Shown: positions 34,321 to 49,503 of the stretch, one piece after another
How positions within the stretch are numbered: position 1 is the first letter of the stretch
How the letters are laid out: each line of letters begins with the position of its first letter
Source of the DNA: Closterium sp. NIES-65
Taxonomy: Eukaryota; Streptophyta; Zygnematophyceae; Desmidiales; Closteriaceae
NCBI GenBank assembly: GCA_948144175.1
Contig: CANXME010002663.1
Coordinates: forward strand, 1 to 64,000
Length of the DNA: 64,000 nt
Reading direction: 5' to 3'
Position numbers and translations under genes: made by a program
The notes under the pieces: model-generated
Seen by the model: the letters and a program-made list of their open reading frames with translations, nothing else
Told to the model about the DNA's origin: nothing
Database searches by the model: none

Positions 34321-35065
34321 ACTGTTGGTTGTGCCCCCGGTTCTAGCTCTATCGTGTGGTCGTGCGGTCGCTGAGGTGGCAGTCCCGTCGGTAAATCGTC
34401 CGGGAAAATGTCGCTGTACTGCTTCAACAATGCTGCCGGATCACTCGGTACGTCGGCTAGCAGTTTCTGTAAATCCCCTCCTTTGTCTGCTACCTCGGCT
34501 TCCCGAATGTCGACTGCGTACACGTTAACTCCTACCGCTACGGCGCGTTTCATCGTGATCGCGTTGACCCGCACCGACAAAGACTCAGGTGAGCCCCAGC
34601 GAGGTAAGACGATGTTGTTACCGTTCACTCGCACGGTGCAGTCTTCGTCGTCCAGTCGATTCGCGGGTTGTGTCGTCGCAGCCAATCACGGGCGAGTAAA
34701 ATATCGGTTCCGTCGAGGGTCGTCGCGAGCATTTCCTGGCTAAACGTGAAGTTACCCCCACATCGAATTCGAACCCGGTCTAAGCGTTCCCGTATTGCCA
34801 GCGGCGTGCCGTCTACCAGTCTTGCGTCGATCTCAGGTAAACATCTGTCCAGTCACAGTCGCAGTTTTCGTGTTGTGGCAGTGTTGATGAGGCTGTGGCT
34901 GGCTCCCCCGTCTACAAAGATTTTTACTAAGTCTGTCCCGATTTTCCCACTAAGCAGTATGGGGCTGTCTACCGTAGTACCCTCCTTATTCGGTCGGGTG
35001 TGGTCCATTGCAAGAACCGGCACAATCACTTGGTGAGGGTCGGTTGGGTCGAGCGAGCGGCGTGA
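34321..35065 (-). pseudogene. Gypsy aspartic protease region
   Basis: The protease motif VDGGASHSLINTATT (about 34860-34925) lies in a frame that includes LAMDHTRPNKEGTTV and LLSGKIGTDLVKI. It is linked to RT by PQRPHDHTIELEPGAQPTVQ. At least one frame change separates it from the next segment. Confidence 0.82.
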
Positions 35066-36340
35066 CCTTTCAGTAGAGGGCCCGTCTGCTACCGACTCCC
35101 AGTGTTTCCCTGCTGCTTGGACTGCTTCTGCTGCTCAGCTTCCCCCTTTCCCTTAGTGTTTTCTGGGCATTCGCTCTTGCGATGTCCCTGCCGATTGCAC
35201 GCAAAGCAACGCCCTTTGAATGGTGCGACAGCGGCATTTGCGGTGACGGCACGTATCGTGGCGCCCTCGTTCGTCCCACGAGGCCGATGTCCCCAATGGC
35301 TGCTTCCGTAGGACCCCGGTCTCGGTCGACGGAAGAAATCGAGTTTCTCTGCCATAGCGAGAATTTCTTGAAAGTCGGTGACGCCGCGAAGTTGGATTTG
35401 AGCGATCTCCTGCTTCAGGCCGCCGATGTAGCGGTCGATGCACTCACTCTCGTGCATATATCCCACCTGCTCGCATAGCGCCAGAAATCTGCTCGTGTAG
35501 TCTTGGACGGAACCGAGTTGGCGCCAAGTGCGGAGCTTCTGTCGCGCCGTGATCGAAGCCGCGATTGGCTCGAAACAAGCGTGCAGACCTGCGCACCACG
35601 CGTCCCACGTGCGATACTGGGGCACCTCCACGAAATACGACAGCGCCCAGGGTCCGGTTTGTCCTTCCCATGCCGGTAGAGTCGCGTAGTCCACCGGCTT
35701 CGTGACGATGACGCGCCACCAGTCCATGGCGGGTCCTCGCAGCAACGACACGGCGTAATGAATCTTCGCCGTATCCTCCGAGACGTAGTTCGCGTCGAAG
35801 AAAACGTTCAACGTGAAGAGCCACGCCTGACTGGTAGGACCACCCCGCTTGTCAGAATGTTATCTTATGTTCTAGCCTGTAGTGGGGTGCTCTATAGCGA
35901 GTACAACCCTTCTAGGGTTTGCTATTTGTATCCTCATTCTTGCTAGTTCAAACCCTTCTTTTCTTCTAATTTTGTCACCGTTGACTTGGGTCAAAACATG
36001 GCAGACGCTGCGGCTTTAGCGGCATCGGCGACGGAAGAGTTGATCCGCCGGCCGGCACTGAGATCGTGACTTGAGGTTGAGTCCTGGCCGCATTCGTCGC
36101 GTCGGGGTGTTTCGTGCCGTAGTCGTCGTCTCCGTCATGGCGGACGACGCCATCACTTGCGGCGCTCGCGAGTTGCCCCACACTTCCGTGCTGTGATGTT
36201 TGTGGTGCGGGCTGAATCGGAGTGACAGGTGCTTGGGATTGTGCTCTTGTGAGGTCGTTTTGCAGGGACGAGTGTTCTGCCGTCAGCGTCGCAATTTCCT
36301 CGGCGCTCTCGCGGATTTGTCGCAACAGATCATTCAAGTG
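35066..36340 (-). pseudogene. Gypsy Gag, interrupted by a solo LTR
   Basis: The capsid-like frame reads MDWWRVIVTKPVDY, WDAWCAGLHACFEP, TARQKLRTWRQLGSVQDY, and ends with the zinc knuckle CFACNRQGHRKSEC (CX2CX4HX4C). The N-terminal part (about 35978-36337, coiled-coil-like, MNDLLRQIRESAEEIATL) is separated from it by the solo LTR. Confidence 0.85.
35850..35977 (+). mobile_element. Solo LTR of the TRIM-C family
   Basis: A 128-bp sequence starting TGTCAGAATGTTATCTTATG and ending TTTTGTCA closely matches the LTRs at 53191 and 54507. Flanks CCGCT and CCGTT are a 4/5 target duplication. There is no internal region, so this is the product of LTR-LTR recombination. Confidence 0.88.
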
Positions 36341-36873
36341 CTCCTACGTGAGAGTCGTGACGTCGATGTGTTCAACCATTTCGAAGGGCGTCGGCTCGTC
36401 TTAGTCTGGGCGCAATCGTGGCTGCACGCGTTTACGAGAGAACGCGAGGACAGCGGCTCCTAGGTGCTAAGGTACGTGAGTCCCTTCGAGTGAAAAATCA
36501 AAAGTTGATTTCCTGGGGTGCGGAGATGCACGGTCCGAAAGAAAGGGGCTCTGAATACCAAGTGTTACGGGTGCAATGAATCGAAGTAGCGAGAATTGCA
36601 CTAAGGTGTCAAACGAGTACAAAGATGTGAGCGAAGGCATGAGCGAACATTTATACGCGAAACATGCAAACGGTAATGCTAGTGCTATGCTGGCAGCGAG
36701 GCTCGGGCTAGTCCCGAAGCGTAGGCCGACACGGCCGGGCCAGCAGTGCGAGGTTTGGCAAAACAGTGCGCGCGAAGTTGGCGAAGTCTCGTTAGCAGTA
36801 ACGGGCGAACAACGGCTGTTGCTGTACGCGATGTAGTCGGGCTCAGTAAGGAATGCTGAGAAAATTCCTTACA

Positions 36874-37151
36874 CTGTGACAATAACTGCCCCAATTTACT
36901 GTAGCTGATGACGTACAATCGCGCACTTTCGTTTTGCTTCACTTATCCAAACCCACAATGCAACACAATAGCTGACAGCCACATTTGCCACTTGCTATTC
37001 AGACTGTGCATACTTCTGATTTTCAATGGAATCCTTTACTTCAACAAAACCCCAACGTTATTACAGGGGTTTCTTGTGCCTGTCACAGTTCCAGTCCAGC
37101 ACACAACTCATCCAAGCACCCTAGGAAACAAACAAGCCTTTTTTCATAACT
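36874..37151. other. 3' flank of CBSPPR1, nothing specific seen
   Basis: AT-richer unique sequence between the Gypsy 5' LTR and the CBSPPR1 stop codon. Confidence 0.5.
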
Positions 37152-40100
37152 TCAAGCTGCCTTCACGCAACTACAAAGGGAGTCAGAATCGCTGCTGCTC
37201 CCTCCAAATTCCCCACCATCAGCTTCACCAAGGGGCACATCACCACCCTCCAAAGCAGCCACTTCCTCCACAACATCCCCCTCCTCCCTCTGCTCCCCAG
37301 AGTGCCACCAGCACCCGCCATGCCCCTCGAACACGGCCTCAGCACGCACAAACCCCACCACGCGCCGCTCCTCCCCCGCGCCCCTCTGCACCGCCTCCTT
37401 GGCGAGCCCATAGCGCATGCGTGCACTGCCCGCCACCACCGCCGCCAGGGGCGTGCGGCACGAGGAGAGGAGCAGAGCGGCTTCGGAGACGGTGGAGAGG
37501 CACGAGAGCGAGGGCGGGGGGGGCAGCATGAGGTGCATGATAAGGGTTGTGGGGTCCTGGGGTTGGGGGGGAGAAGAGTGGGAAGGGTGAAAGGGAGGGG
37601 AAATGGAATTGTGGTGAAGTGAAACTTTTGATGGGTGTGTGGATGGAAGAAAGATGGCGGAAAGGGCAGGTGAGCTGGGGTGATTTCTGAAATGCCTTCA
37701 TGATACGTGAAGGTTCGGAGAAGTTACCATGGCATATGATGCTTATGAACGTTGACACTAGCATCTGACCCATATGCTTTGACAACGAGCCATGGCATGT
37801 GACCCATGTGCGACTCACCACAGCATGGTTTGGTACTCTCAGAACGCCCACGCATTCATCAGCACCGTTGATCACTGGGATGACGTCAGCAGGCATCAAA
37901 TCTGGCCATGCTGACCTCAGCTCCGCCAGTGACTGGTCAGGGTGGGCCACTGCCACGTCAGCCAGGGGAACCATGACAGACTGCACCGTATCACGCAGCG
38001 ACAGCTGGCAGGCACAAGGGCATGAAGAGCAAGGAAACAGGAGGGAGAAAAATAGAGAGGGAAGTGGGTTGGTTCAAAGGTTTGCCAATCAAGACTGGAG
38101 GGTGGGTCCCAGATAGTGGGTGGAGATGTGCAGAACACAGCCTTAGAGGGCGGGTGAGACAGGGGGGTCTGCAGGGAAAAAAATTGCTGGATTTTCAACA
38201 GTCATCAACCGCTCCACAGAACATATGCACAGACCAGCCCACAATGAGTTCCCCCCTCCCAACCCCACCTCCTTTCCCACAAGAACTCATGAAAAGGCCA
38301 ACTGGGAGAATAGGTGGGGCTAGTAACACAGGGGAGCCACACAGGGCTTGAAGTGGAAAACGAGAGGGGAAAAGGGAAGGGAGACGGCGGGGGATAGAAT
38401 GGGCAAGTGTATGTGTGTGGAAGAGTGAAAGAGAGACCGTTACGGAGGAGTGGAAGACTGTGGACAAGTGAGAGAGACTGTGTGGAGGTGTGAAAGAGAT
38501 GGGGTGAAGAATGGAGAGAGAGAGAGAGAGAGAGTGGAAGGAGCACCGTTTTGGGCACCTCTTGTCTGATGCCGATGGGCGTGAAGCGCTCAAAGCCCGC
38601 CCCCGTTGCTGCCATCAGCTGCACCACCGCCTGCCACGAGCCAACAGGAATGAAACATTCCATAACAGCGGTCAACACGAGTCAACGGAAACAGTCGACA
38701 GAGTTTGACCAGCGTCAACAGCAGTCAACAAATGCCAACAACAGCTGATCTCTTTTCCGTTGCCATGGACATGGCATGCAACAGGTGAAAGAACGGAAGT
38801 TGCTGTTCCGATAGAGCAAGGCTGTGAAACCGTATTTACTTCCATGCATGCATGGAACGACCTGCCGTGACACAGTCTCTCCACTTCACTTCCTGCCCAG
38901 TCCCCACCCGCACGCCCCTAACTGCATGCGCGCTCACCTGCATGCCGCGCAGGGACATGCGCAGCTGGTGCCCGTGCATAGCCTCCATCTGATCCAACAG
39001 CCGCGCTGCCACACCCATCTGATGGAGGAGAGGGACATGGAGGGGGGACATGGCGGTCAATGCTACCCTTGCATCTTGGAAATTGCCAGGTATTCTCCTG
39101 TATACGCTTCGGATTATTAGAACCGGAGGGCCAAGAAGGCCTAAATTGGCCAACCTTCCTAACTTCGGTTTAGTTTGGCCCTGACACCAATAATCTTGGC
39201 CAATTGTATTGCTCGCCCCAACCAACCTTCCTAAGGTTAAACTTCTTGGCCTGCGGGTTTTAAGTGATGAAGGAGTGAATTCGTTTTGAGACATCTCCAA
39301 ACTTTCCTGGTGAGCCTATCCCTGAGGCGCCTAGTGCATGGGTCTGTAGTGAGGCGCCTGGTGCATGGGTCTGTAGTGAGGCGCCTAGTGCATGGGTCTG
39401 TAGTGAGGCGCCTAGTGCATGGGTCTGTGCATGGGTCTGTAGTGAGGCGCCTAGTGCATGGGTCTGTAGTGAGGCGCCTAGTGCATGGGTCTGTAGTGAG
39501 GCGCCTAGTGCATGGGTCTGTAGTGAGGCGCCTAGTGCATGGGTCTGTAGTGAGGCGCCTAGTGCATGGGTCTGTAGTGAGGCGCCTAGTGCATGGGTCT
39601 GTAGTGAGGCGCCTAGTGCATGGGTCTGTAGTGAGGCGCCTAGTGCATGGGTCTGTAGTGAGGCGCCTAGTGCATGGGTCTGTAGTGAGGCGCCTAGTGC
39701 ATGGGTCTGTAGTGAGGCGCCTAGTGCATGGGTCTGTAGTGAGGCGACTCAAAGCTCACCTCGCCCGCGCGGGTGGCCGCCTCCAGCACCAGCTCTGCCG
39801 CCTCCGCCCGCTCCTCCGGCCACACTCTGCCGCCCGCGTCGCGCACCAGCCGGCCGGCGAGCTGCTGCGTGGACGGCAGGTCGCCAGCAGCAGCGAGGGA
39901 GCGCATGAGGGAGAGAAAGACATGCGCCCGTGGCCGCATGCCTCTGTCCGCCCGCCCCAGCTCCTCTAGTTCCGCCATGCACTGCAGCGCGTCTGGGGGG
40001 GGGAGAGGGGGAGGGCATGGGGATGGTGGAGAATTTGAGTCGACCCCAAAGCCATTGCAGCCGCATGGAGTGACCCGCTCTCCCCAGCTCCTCCACCTCC

Positions 40101-43100
40101 GCCATGCACTGCAGCGCGTCTGGGAGGCAAAGGCCGAGTGGGCGAGAGAGAGGCGACATGGGAGGGGGAAGGGAAGGCGGTGGGTGTCGGGGCGAGTGGA
40201 GAGGAGGAGGGATGCAGTGGCAAGCAGTGTACGCAACGCATAAGGAGAGAACATGTGCCTAGTTTTGAGGAGCCTCAAAACCAGTGTGCGCATAAGGAGA
40301 GAACATGTGCCCATGGCGTGCATGATCTGGGTGGGTGGCTTGGGAATGGGGATGAAGATGGGGGATGCATATTTCAGTGAAGAAAAGCCCGTCCATACCT
40401 TCATGCATACATGCCCCCATGACCCCAAGCAACCAATGCATACACGCACCCATGCACACATGCACACACCGCCCACACGCGCACCTTCAGGCGAGCCGAC
40501 AGCAATGAAGGCGTCAATGATAGCCGTATACACCACTAGGTCCATCACCAGCGGATTGCTGCTGCTAGAGGTGGCACTGACTCTTACTGGCGCTCACACA
40601 CCACCACACGCTCACGCACCACCACACACACACAAACCACCACACGCGCACACACCACCACACGCGCACACACCACCACACACGCACACAGCACCACACA
40701 CGCACACACCGCCACACACGCACCTTCAGGCAAGCCGACAGCAATGTAGGCATCAATGGTAGCCGTATACACCACTCGGTCCATCACCAGCGGATTGCTG
40801 CTGCTAGAGGTGGCACTGCCAGTGCTGCTGCTAACACCCATACATGCACACACACGCACACGTCCATACACGTACACACCACCACACACGCATACACCGC
40901 ACACAAGCACCTTCAGGCGAGCCGACAGCGACGAAGGCGTCAATGATGGCCGTGTACGCCACTCGGTCCATCACCAGCGGATTGCTGCTCGCCACCCCGC
41001 TGCTGCCCGTACTGCTGCCCGTACTGCTGCCATCAATCACAGCACTGCCAGCACTGCTGCTAGTCACGGGGATGACAGCACTGCTCACGCCCTCTTCCCC
41101 CCCAACAGCCGCCACCCCAGAAGGCCCCTCAGCTGCAAGCAGGGCGCGGCAGTGCGGCTGGGAGGGGCCGGCAGGGCTGCGCACACAGCTGGCGCGCTTC
41201 ATGTCCGCCACCACGTCCCTCAGCGCGTCTATGTCGCCCTCTTCTGATAGGCCCTGGTGAGAAGCGGGGGAAGGGTTGGGGTGGGAGGGAGAGCGGGAGT
41301 GGGTGAATGAGTGGGGTGGACGAGTTAACACAGCTGGCGCGCTTCATGTCCGCCACCACGTCCCTCAGCGCGTCTCTGCCACCCTCCTCTGATAGGCCCT
41401 GGTGGGGGGAAGTGGGGCGGAAAGGGTTGAGGCGGGGAGCGAAAGGGGAATGACAGCTGGTGAGAGCAGAGAAAGAAGTGGATGGAAAGGGCAGGGGAAA
41501 AAAAGGAGCGGGCATGTGGGCGGTGCAGCGGGCATGTGGGCGGTGCTGTATGCGGCAAGGGGCAGAAATGGATTTCTCCAGAGGCATATCAGGGACAAGG
41601 GTGAACACGAGGGGCATGGGTGATGGGTTCAGGTGAGGAGCGCACCTTGATAATGGTGGTGTAGGTGACGGCGTCTGGCAGCACGTCGTCATCGCCCCTT
41701 CTCAATGCCTCTGCCTGCCAAGGCGCATGCGGGCAGTGACTGTCATGAGTACACACATATTCATTCTTGAAGACCATGCCAAACATAGTACACGGAATCG
41801 GCGCGAAGTTCCTGCAGCAGATGCTGAGGCACTTTACATCCTGCACCTGTGCATGTGGACTGTCTCGATTTGTGAGGCGCTTCAAAAGGCACTTCACATC
41901 CTGCACCTGCTCGTGTGGGCAGTCCATGCCCCATAATCACAAGGGCCAATGGCCCCTGCTACATGTCCCCCTGCGCCCATGCCCCCCCCTGCGTCAACAC
42001 CCTCTGAGCCAACGTCCCTCTGCGCCCATGACCCCCATGTCCCCTGCGCCCATGACCCCCATGTCCCCTGCGCCCATGACCCCCATGTCCCCTGCGCCCA
42101 TGACCCCCATGTCCCCTGCGCCCATGACCCCCATGTCCCCTGCCATCATGACCCCAGCGCCCTTTCCCCCCGCGCCCATCCCTCCCCTCCCCTCCCCCAC
42201 CTTCATGTCCTGCAGCAGATCGAGTGCGCGGTCCATATCCCCAGGGCCATTCATGCCCCTTAAACATTCGCGCCCAAGGGCCCCCCACACACCTTCATGT
42301 CCTGCAGCAGGTCGAGTGCGCGGTCCATATCCCCAGCGCACGCAGGTGAGGATGAGGCAGTTGAAGGTGACCTCCCCCCCAAATCTCCCCCCCCCAACAC
42401 GCACCATTCATGCCCCTGCTCCCCCTGCACTCATGAGCCCCTGCACCCACGCCCACCCCCCCCCCCCACACACCTTCATGTCCTGCAGCAGGTCGAGTGC
42501 GCGGTCCATATCCCCAGCGCACGCAGGTGAGGATGAGGCAGTTGAAGGTGACCTCCCCCCCAAATCTCCCCCCCCCAACACGCACCATTCATGCCCCTGC
42601 TCCCCCTGCACTCATGAGCCCCTGCACCCACGCCCACCCCCCCCCCACACACCTTCATGTCCTGCAGCAGGTCGAGTGCGCGGTCCATATCCCCGGCGCG
42701 CACGCAGGCGAGGATGAGGCAGTTGAAGGTGACTCGCTCCCACTGCAGCCCCTGCAGGTGCATCTCCTCCGCCACGCTCAGCGCTTCTAAAGGATTGTCC
42801 GACCGCGCATAGCCCTGGCGGAAGCGCGGGGGATGGGCAGGGGGAGGGGGGCGGGGGGTGAGGGGGGATGAGGATTGACCAGGAAGGGGGGTTGAACGGG
42901 GAATGAGGATGGAACGAGGGAGGGACGGGGGGGCTGAAAGGGGGAAGCGAGAGGACGAGGTAGTTGAAGGTGACGCGCTCCCACTGCAGCCCCTGCAGGT
43001 GCATCTCCTCCGCCACGCTCACCGCCTCCAGTGGGTTGTCCGACCGCGCGTACCCCTGGCGGAAGCGGGGGGAGTGAGCGGGCGAGGGGGGTAACCGGGG

Positions 43101-45172
43101 GATGGGGGATGGCCATCCGAACATTGTGCATACCTTGAGCAGCAGGTTGTAGGTGAACGCGGACGGCCCAATAGCCCCCGAAAAGGCGCGCTTGTAGCGC
43201 TGCACGACGCTCATGGCGCGCCGAGCGTCCCCCGCGTCCGCGCACGCGTTCACGAGCGTGTTGAGGTGCACCGCCGTCAGCTCCGGCCGCCCCGGCGCCG
43301 TACCGTCCTCCATCGCCTCCAACACCTCGAACGCGTCGTCCAACCGCTTTGCGCGACCGAGACCCTGAGGGAAAGGAGGGGGGAGGTGCGCAAGGGGGTT
43401 GGAGGGTGTTCGAAAAAGCAGCACAGCGCAGAGGTGCCGAAGGTGTCGACGCAGAGAGACGCACCTTAATCCAATAGCGACTCTAAAACCAGAAAAAAGG
43501 CTGGTGGGGCAAGGAGACGCACCTTCAGCAGCGTGCCGTAGGTGATGGAGTCGACGCCCGTGCCGCCGTCCGCCGTCATGTCGTCGAAGAGGTCGAGCGC
43601 GCGGTCGATGTCGCCGCAGTTCACGCACGCCGCCATGGCCGCATTCATCGTGATCATGTTCACCGCCTTTCTGCTGCGCTTCGCGTCGTCCAGCAGTTGA
43701 AACACCTGCGATGCGATGGGGTGAGGGGTACACTGCGATTGAAAGGGATACGCGCGCGTACACGCCTCAAACTCCCGCAGTTGACGCACGCAGCCATGGC
43801 GGCGTTCATAGTGATCATGTTCACCGCCTTGCCGCTTCGCGTCCTCCAGGAGTTGAAACACCTGCGCTCAAGCGGAATGCGAGTCTTCAAGACTCGCACG
43901 ATAGTTTGTAGCCAAGTCTAAGAAACATTTGCAAATGAGTGGGATACTTTCTGAGAATTCTCAAAAGTGACTCCAATACTGCAGATGAGTAGGATACGGG
44001 GTCACAGGTTGCACACAGCTGCAGCTGACGCACGGCACAACGGCAGTCGCATCAACCCCTCCTCTCGACTCTGGTCAACCTACACTCGCGCTTTACTCTT
44101 CGTCGGCCTTCTACTCGATGCATCGCGTCCAGCCATTAACGCTTAATCCACCAATCCCTCATATCTCTTGACAACCTCCATCCTAACCTCCATCCCTTCT
44201 ATCTATCCGCTCTCCAGCCTCGATTCCTCATCCACCTACTTCTTATCGAGTCAACCATCGGTCATCCATCTAGTCAACCCCTGACTGCCGGGATTCCTAT
44301 CTCCGATCCCTCCATCTATCACGATCTTCTACCTGGTCCAGCTAGCGCCCGTTGCCCAGCCTTTAAGTCGACTCAAACGTCATCCTCTTCGTCCCATTCT
44401 CTCTCTCCCCCTTCTCTACCTGGTCCAGCTGTCGCCGTTTCCCCAGCTCGACGATGCGTCGCGTCAGCATGCGCGCCTCGCCGGAGCTCGACTCGCGCTT
44501 CTTCCGCCAAAACGGCCACTGCGGCTGCGCCGGCGGCTCTATCTGCAATGCCTCCGCCAGCCCCTCCGCGCCCCCCTTCCCCCGAGCCTCGCGCATTGCG
44601 CGCTCCACCTCCTTCTTCCGCCGTTCCTCCGACAACAGCTCCGCCGATGGCCGCCTTTGCGGGAGAACCCCGCGTCTCCCCCCCGGCCTTTGCTGCTGCT
44701 GCGGTCGGCGCTGCTGCTGCCATCCCTGCTGCGCCTCCCCACTGCCTGATATGGACCCTGAGCCCCCGCTATAAGACCCGCCAAGCGACAGCCCTGACAT
44801 CGAAATCCCCACCCGCGCTATAGTCACCCGAGCCCGTGCGCTCTCGCCCTTGTTTCGCCAGCTACGAGCGTAGTTCGCACCTCCGCCGCTGCCGCCGTCA
44901 CTCCCGCCGCTAGCAACGGCATGGCATGTGCCCGCTCTGGCGCCTCGGCTGCGGCCGCATTCGGCGGCAGCTCTGGTGCCAGCTGGCACGAAGCGATCTA
45001 GTTGTTGATCTGAGGGGAAATCGACGGACGAGCGTTGATGGCGGTGCGATAACGACGGGGTGAGGCTAGGATCCAACGAGGGAACGAAGAACGAGGAGGA
45101 TCCGGAAGCGAGAGAGGCCGTGTCTGCGAGGCGGCGATGAAGGAGAGCCGTCAATCCGTGCGACGCCGCCAT
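37152..45172 (-). CDS. CBSPPR1: PPR protein with C-terminal CBS domain (CBSPPR1 type)
   Basis: Exons (minus): 44420-45172, 43523-43705, 43134-43364, 42653-42814, 41646-41714, 40911-41253, 39760-39992, 38938-39018, 38559-38630, 37819-38004, 37152-37556. These total 2718 nt, 905 aa plus stop, with every phase consistent and GT/AG at every junction. Residues 1-251 are Ser/Gly/Gln/Arg-rich, probably including an organelle-targeting peptide (MAASHGLTALLHRRLADTAS). PPR units follow: NMITMNAAMAACVNCGDIDR, VHLNTLVNACADAGDARRAM, VTFNCLILACVRAGDMDRAL, DAVTYTTIIKGLSEEGD and MDRVAYTAIIDAFVAVG. Residues 710 onward resemble a CBS module (SVMVPLADVAVAHPDQSLAE, DVIPVINGADECVGVLR). The architecture matches Arabidopsis At5g10690. 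PPR tracts bind RNA; what the CBS part binds is unknown here. Exon 6 carries an extra Ser/Gly-rich linker. Confidence 0.9.
38514..38534 (+). repeat. (GA)n microsatellite
   Basis: About ten GA units next to CBSPPR1 exon 9. Confidence 0.9.
39019..39320. other. CBSPPR1 intron with a decayed palindrome
   Basis: Unique intron sequence. Near 39283-39302 is GTTTTGAGACATCTCCAAAC, a strongly degenerate relative of the palindrome family, just before the 27-bp minisatellite. Confidence 0.45.
39322..39745 (+). repeat. 27-bp minisatellite containing a GAGGCGCCT palindromic core, about 15 copies
   Basis: The unit TGAGGCGCCTAGTGCATGG plus GTCTGTAG repeats almost perfectly, with one 12-bp partial unit near 39425. 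It ends 15 bp from CBSPPR1 exon 7. Unit length 27 makes spurious VHGSVVRRL frames. Confidence 0.95.
40080..40122 (-). repeat. 5'-half copy of CBSPPR1 exon 7
   Basis: Encodes DALQCMAEVEELGRAGHSMR against DALQCMAELEELGRADRGMR in the intact exon (39760-39992), then diverges. Confidence 0.8.
40221..40312. repeat. Palindrome P8 between direct repeats
   Basis: GTTTTGAGGAGCCTCAAAAC (40262-40281, one mismatch) separates two copies of a sequence containing GCATAAGGAGAGAACATGTG (40221-40260 and 40279-40312). Confidence 0.9.
40430..40910 (-). repeat. Two 3'-half copies of CBSPPR1 exon 6 with CA-rich repeats
   Basis: Copies of NPLVMDR.AYTA.IDA.VAVG.PEG plus donor lie at about 40482-40566 and 40727-40812, downstream of the intact exon (40911-41253). 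Between them are CACACGCACACACCACCA-type repeats. Confidence 0.85.
41327..41404 (-). repeat. 5'-half copy of CBSPPR1 exon 6
   Basis: Encodes GLSEEGGRDALRDVVADMKR with the acceptor, upstream of the intact exon, then diverges. Confidence 0.85.
41826..41924. repeat. Degenerate palindrome P9 between direct repeats
   Basis: A GAGGCGC-centred imperfect palindrome (41869-41887) separates two copies of GGCACTTCACATCCTGCACC (first copy 41826-41864 with a few changes, second 41886-41924). Confidence 0.75.
41995..42165 (+). repeat. 24-bp minisatellite, about 6 copies
   Basis: The unit CCCATGACCCCCATGTCCCC plus TGCG repeats in a CBSPPR1 intron. Confidence 0.93.
42200..43068 (-). repeat. Partial copies of CBSPPR1 exon 4
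   Basis: The intact exon is 42653-42814. One 5'-half copy with acceptor lies upstream (about 42955-43068). Three 3'-half copies with donors lie downstream (about 42203-42245, 42293-42365, 42474-42550). The last two sit in a directly repeated block of about 180 bp. Confidence 0.88.
43755..43865 (-). repeat. 5'-half copy of CBSPPR1 exon 2
   Basis: Repeats VFQLL(E)DAKR...NMITMNAAMAACVNCG with a one-base frame change, upstream of the intact exon 43523-43705. Confidence 0.85.
43931..43997. repeat. Palindrome P10 between short direct repeats
   Basis: Core TGAGAATTCTCA (43952-43963) with ACTTT/AAAGT outer arms. GCAAATGAGTGGGATAC (43931-43947) and GCAGATGAGTAGGATAC (43981-43997) flank it. Confidence 0.8.
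44000..44325. other. CBSPPR1 intron 1
   Basis: Pyrimidine-rich intron with short ATCCATC-type words. No other feature. Confidence 0.5.
44326..44447. repeat. Palindrome P11 between copies of the CBSPPR1 exon 1 end
   Basis: TTTAAGTCGACTCAAA (44362-44377, one mismatched pair) separates a truncated copy (44326-44360) from the true end and donor of exon 1 (44411-44447). Both contain CTACCTGGTCCAGCT. Confidence 0.85.
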
Positions 45173-46161
45173 GGTCGCCGTCAGTCAAACCTAGTCAACC
45201 TCGGTTCAGTACGCCCTTTCAGTTTGGACTAGAAAGTGAGAAAAAGCGGCGCATTCACACGAGGGACCTTGGGAACAGGCACGCTAACGCATGGCGCACG
45301 CACGAGCGCTGGGCAGGACAGCCCGTTGACAGCAAGCAGTTGTGAATTCTCGCGGCTGAAGGTCAACTCGAAGAACGGAATGTGGAGGAAATGCTGGGTG
45401 CAACCCCTTGGTGTGTGGAGCACACACAAGAGATAACACACCAGCAACAAACAGAACAGCACAGGTTGAAAAGTTGAGTTTCGAGTCATCAGTTCAGTAG
45501 AATGAACGAGTGCAGCAGGAAAAGGGAGACTGACAGACCGACAGACTGAAGGGGAGGTGCGGGAACAGCCAGACCCACAGACGGACGAGCGAGCATGGGA
45601 TGTGGGGAATCTCCACCTGGCGGCCTAGAAGCTTGCAACCACTCGCGCAAACCCACGTCATCGTTTCTGTATCTGACCCTGGCGGCGGTACCAATGCTCG
45701 CTCTCGGGCTTCCCATTCTTTCGAACGAAATCGAGGAAATGTTGGAAGGCAGCAATTCATTCATTGCATCTACAGTGCGGATTTAGGTTTTGCATATCCC
45801 ACCTGAAACAGTGTTCAGCATTCCAATTTGCAGAGAACCACTGATCTGAGACCAATCTCAATTACATGTGAGCTAGTGAAGATTGTGGAAAAACTAGCTA
45901 AAAGTAACTCCTTTGGTGGCATAACATTGAGAACACAGGGGAGCACCATTGCAAGAGGGGGGAGTCCCTCGTTACATCTCACAAATACAACAGCAGCTGT
46001 CCAACCTAGCCAATGCCTTGGCCTGCCTTCGCCCTGTCCAGCCGTTCTCCCCCACGGGCAGCAGCACGCCTGGCTTGGCTCTCCATGCCTGCCTTGCCCT
46101 CTAGCACCACAAGCAACCTGCACGTTGGTCCTTAGCACGTGTGGGGTGGGGTCGCAGCAGT
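45173..46161. other. Intergenic, CBSPPR1 5' flank and RPS8 3' flank
   Basis: About 1 kb between the CBSPPR1 start codon and the RPS8 stop codon. Short frames here do not resemble a gene, and I see no RNA gene. Confidence 0.5.

Positions 46162-49503
<3,342 letters not shown>

Larger units (their letters stand above)
21663..36873 (-). mobile_element. Gypsy LTR retrotransposon (chromovirus), decayed host of nested insertions
   Basis: The 5' LTR is 36563-36873 (311 bp). The 3' LTR is 21663-22822 and is interrupted by a MITE. The LTRs have TG...CA ends. A primer-binding site like the initiator-Met tRNA type (TTGGTATTCAGAGC) lies at about 36545-36562. A G-rich polypurine tract abuts the 3' LTR (22823-22841). 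Flanking 5-mers CTCTG and CTGTG are an imperfect TSD. Order on the minus strand is gag, protease, RT, RNase H, integrase, chromodomain, typical of chromoviruses. LTR divergence and several frame breaks make it the oldest layer of the nest. Confidence 0.92.

Noticed and set aside
39237..39969. Proteins made of VHGSVVRRL or RRLTTDPCT repeats
   Set aside because: They come from the 27-bp minisatellite read in different frames; the real exon here is CBSPPR1 exon 7.
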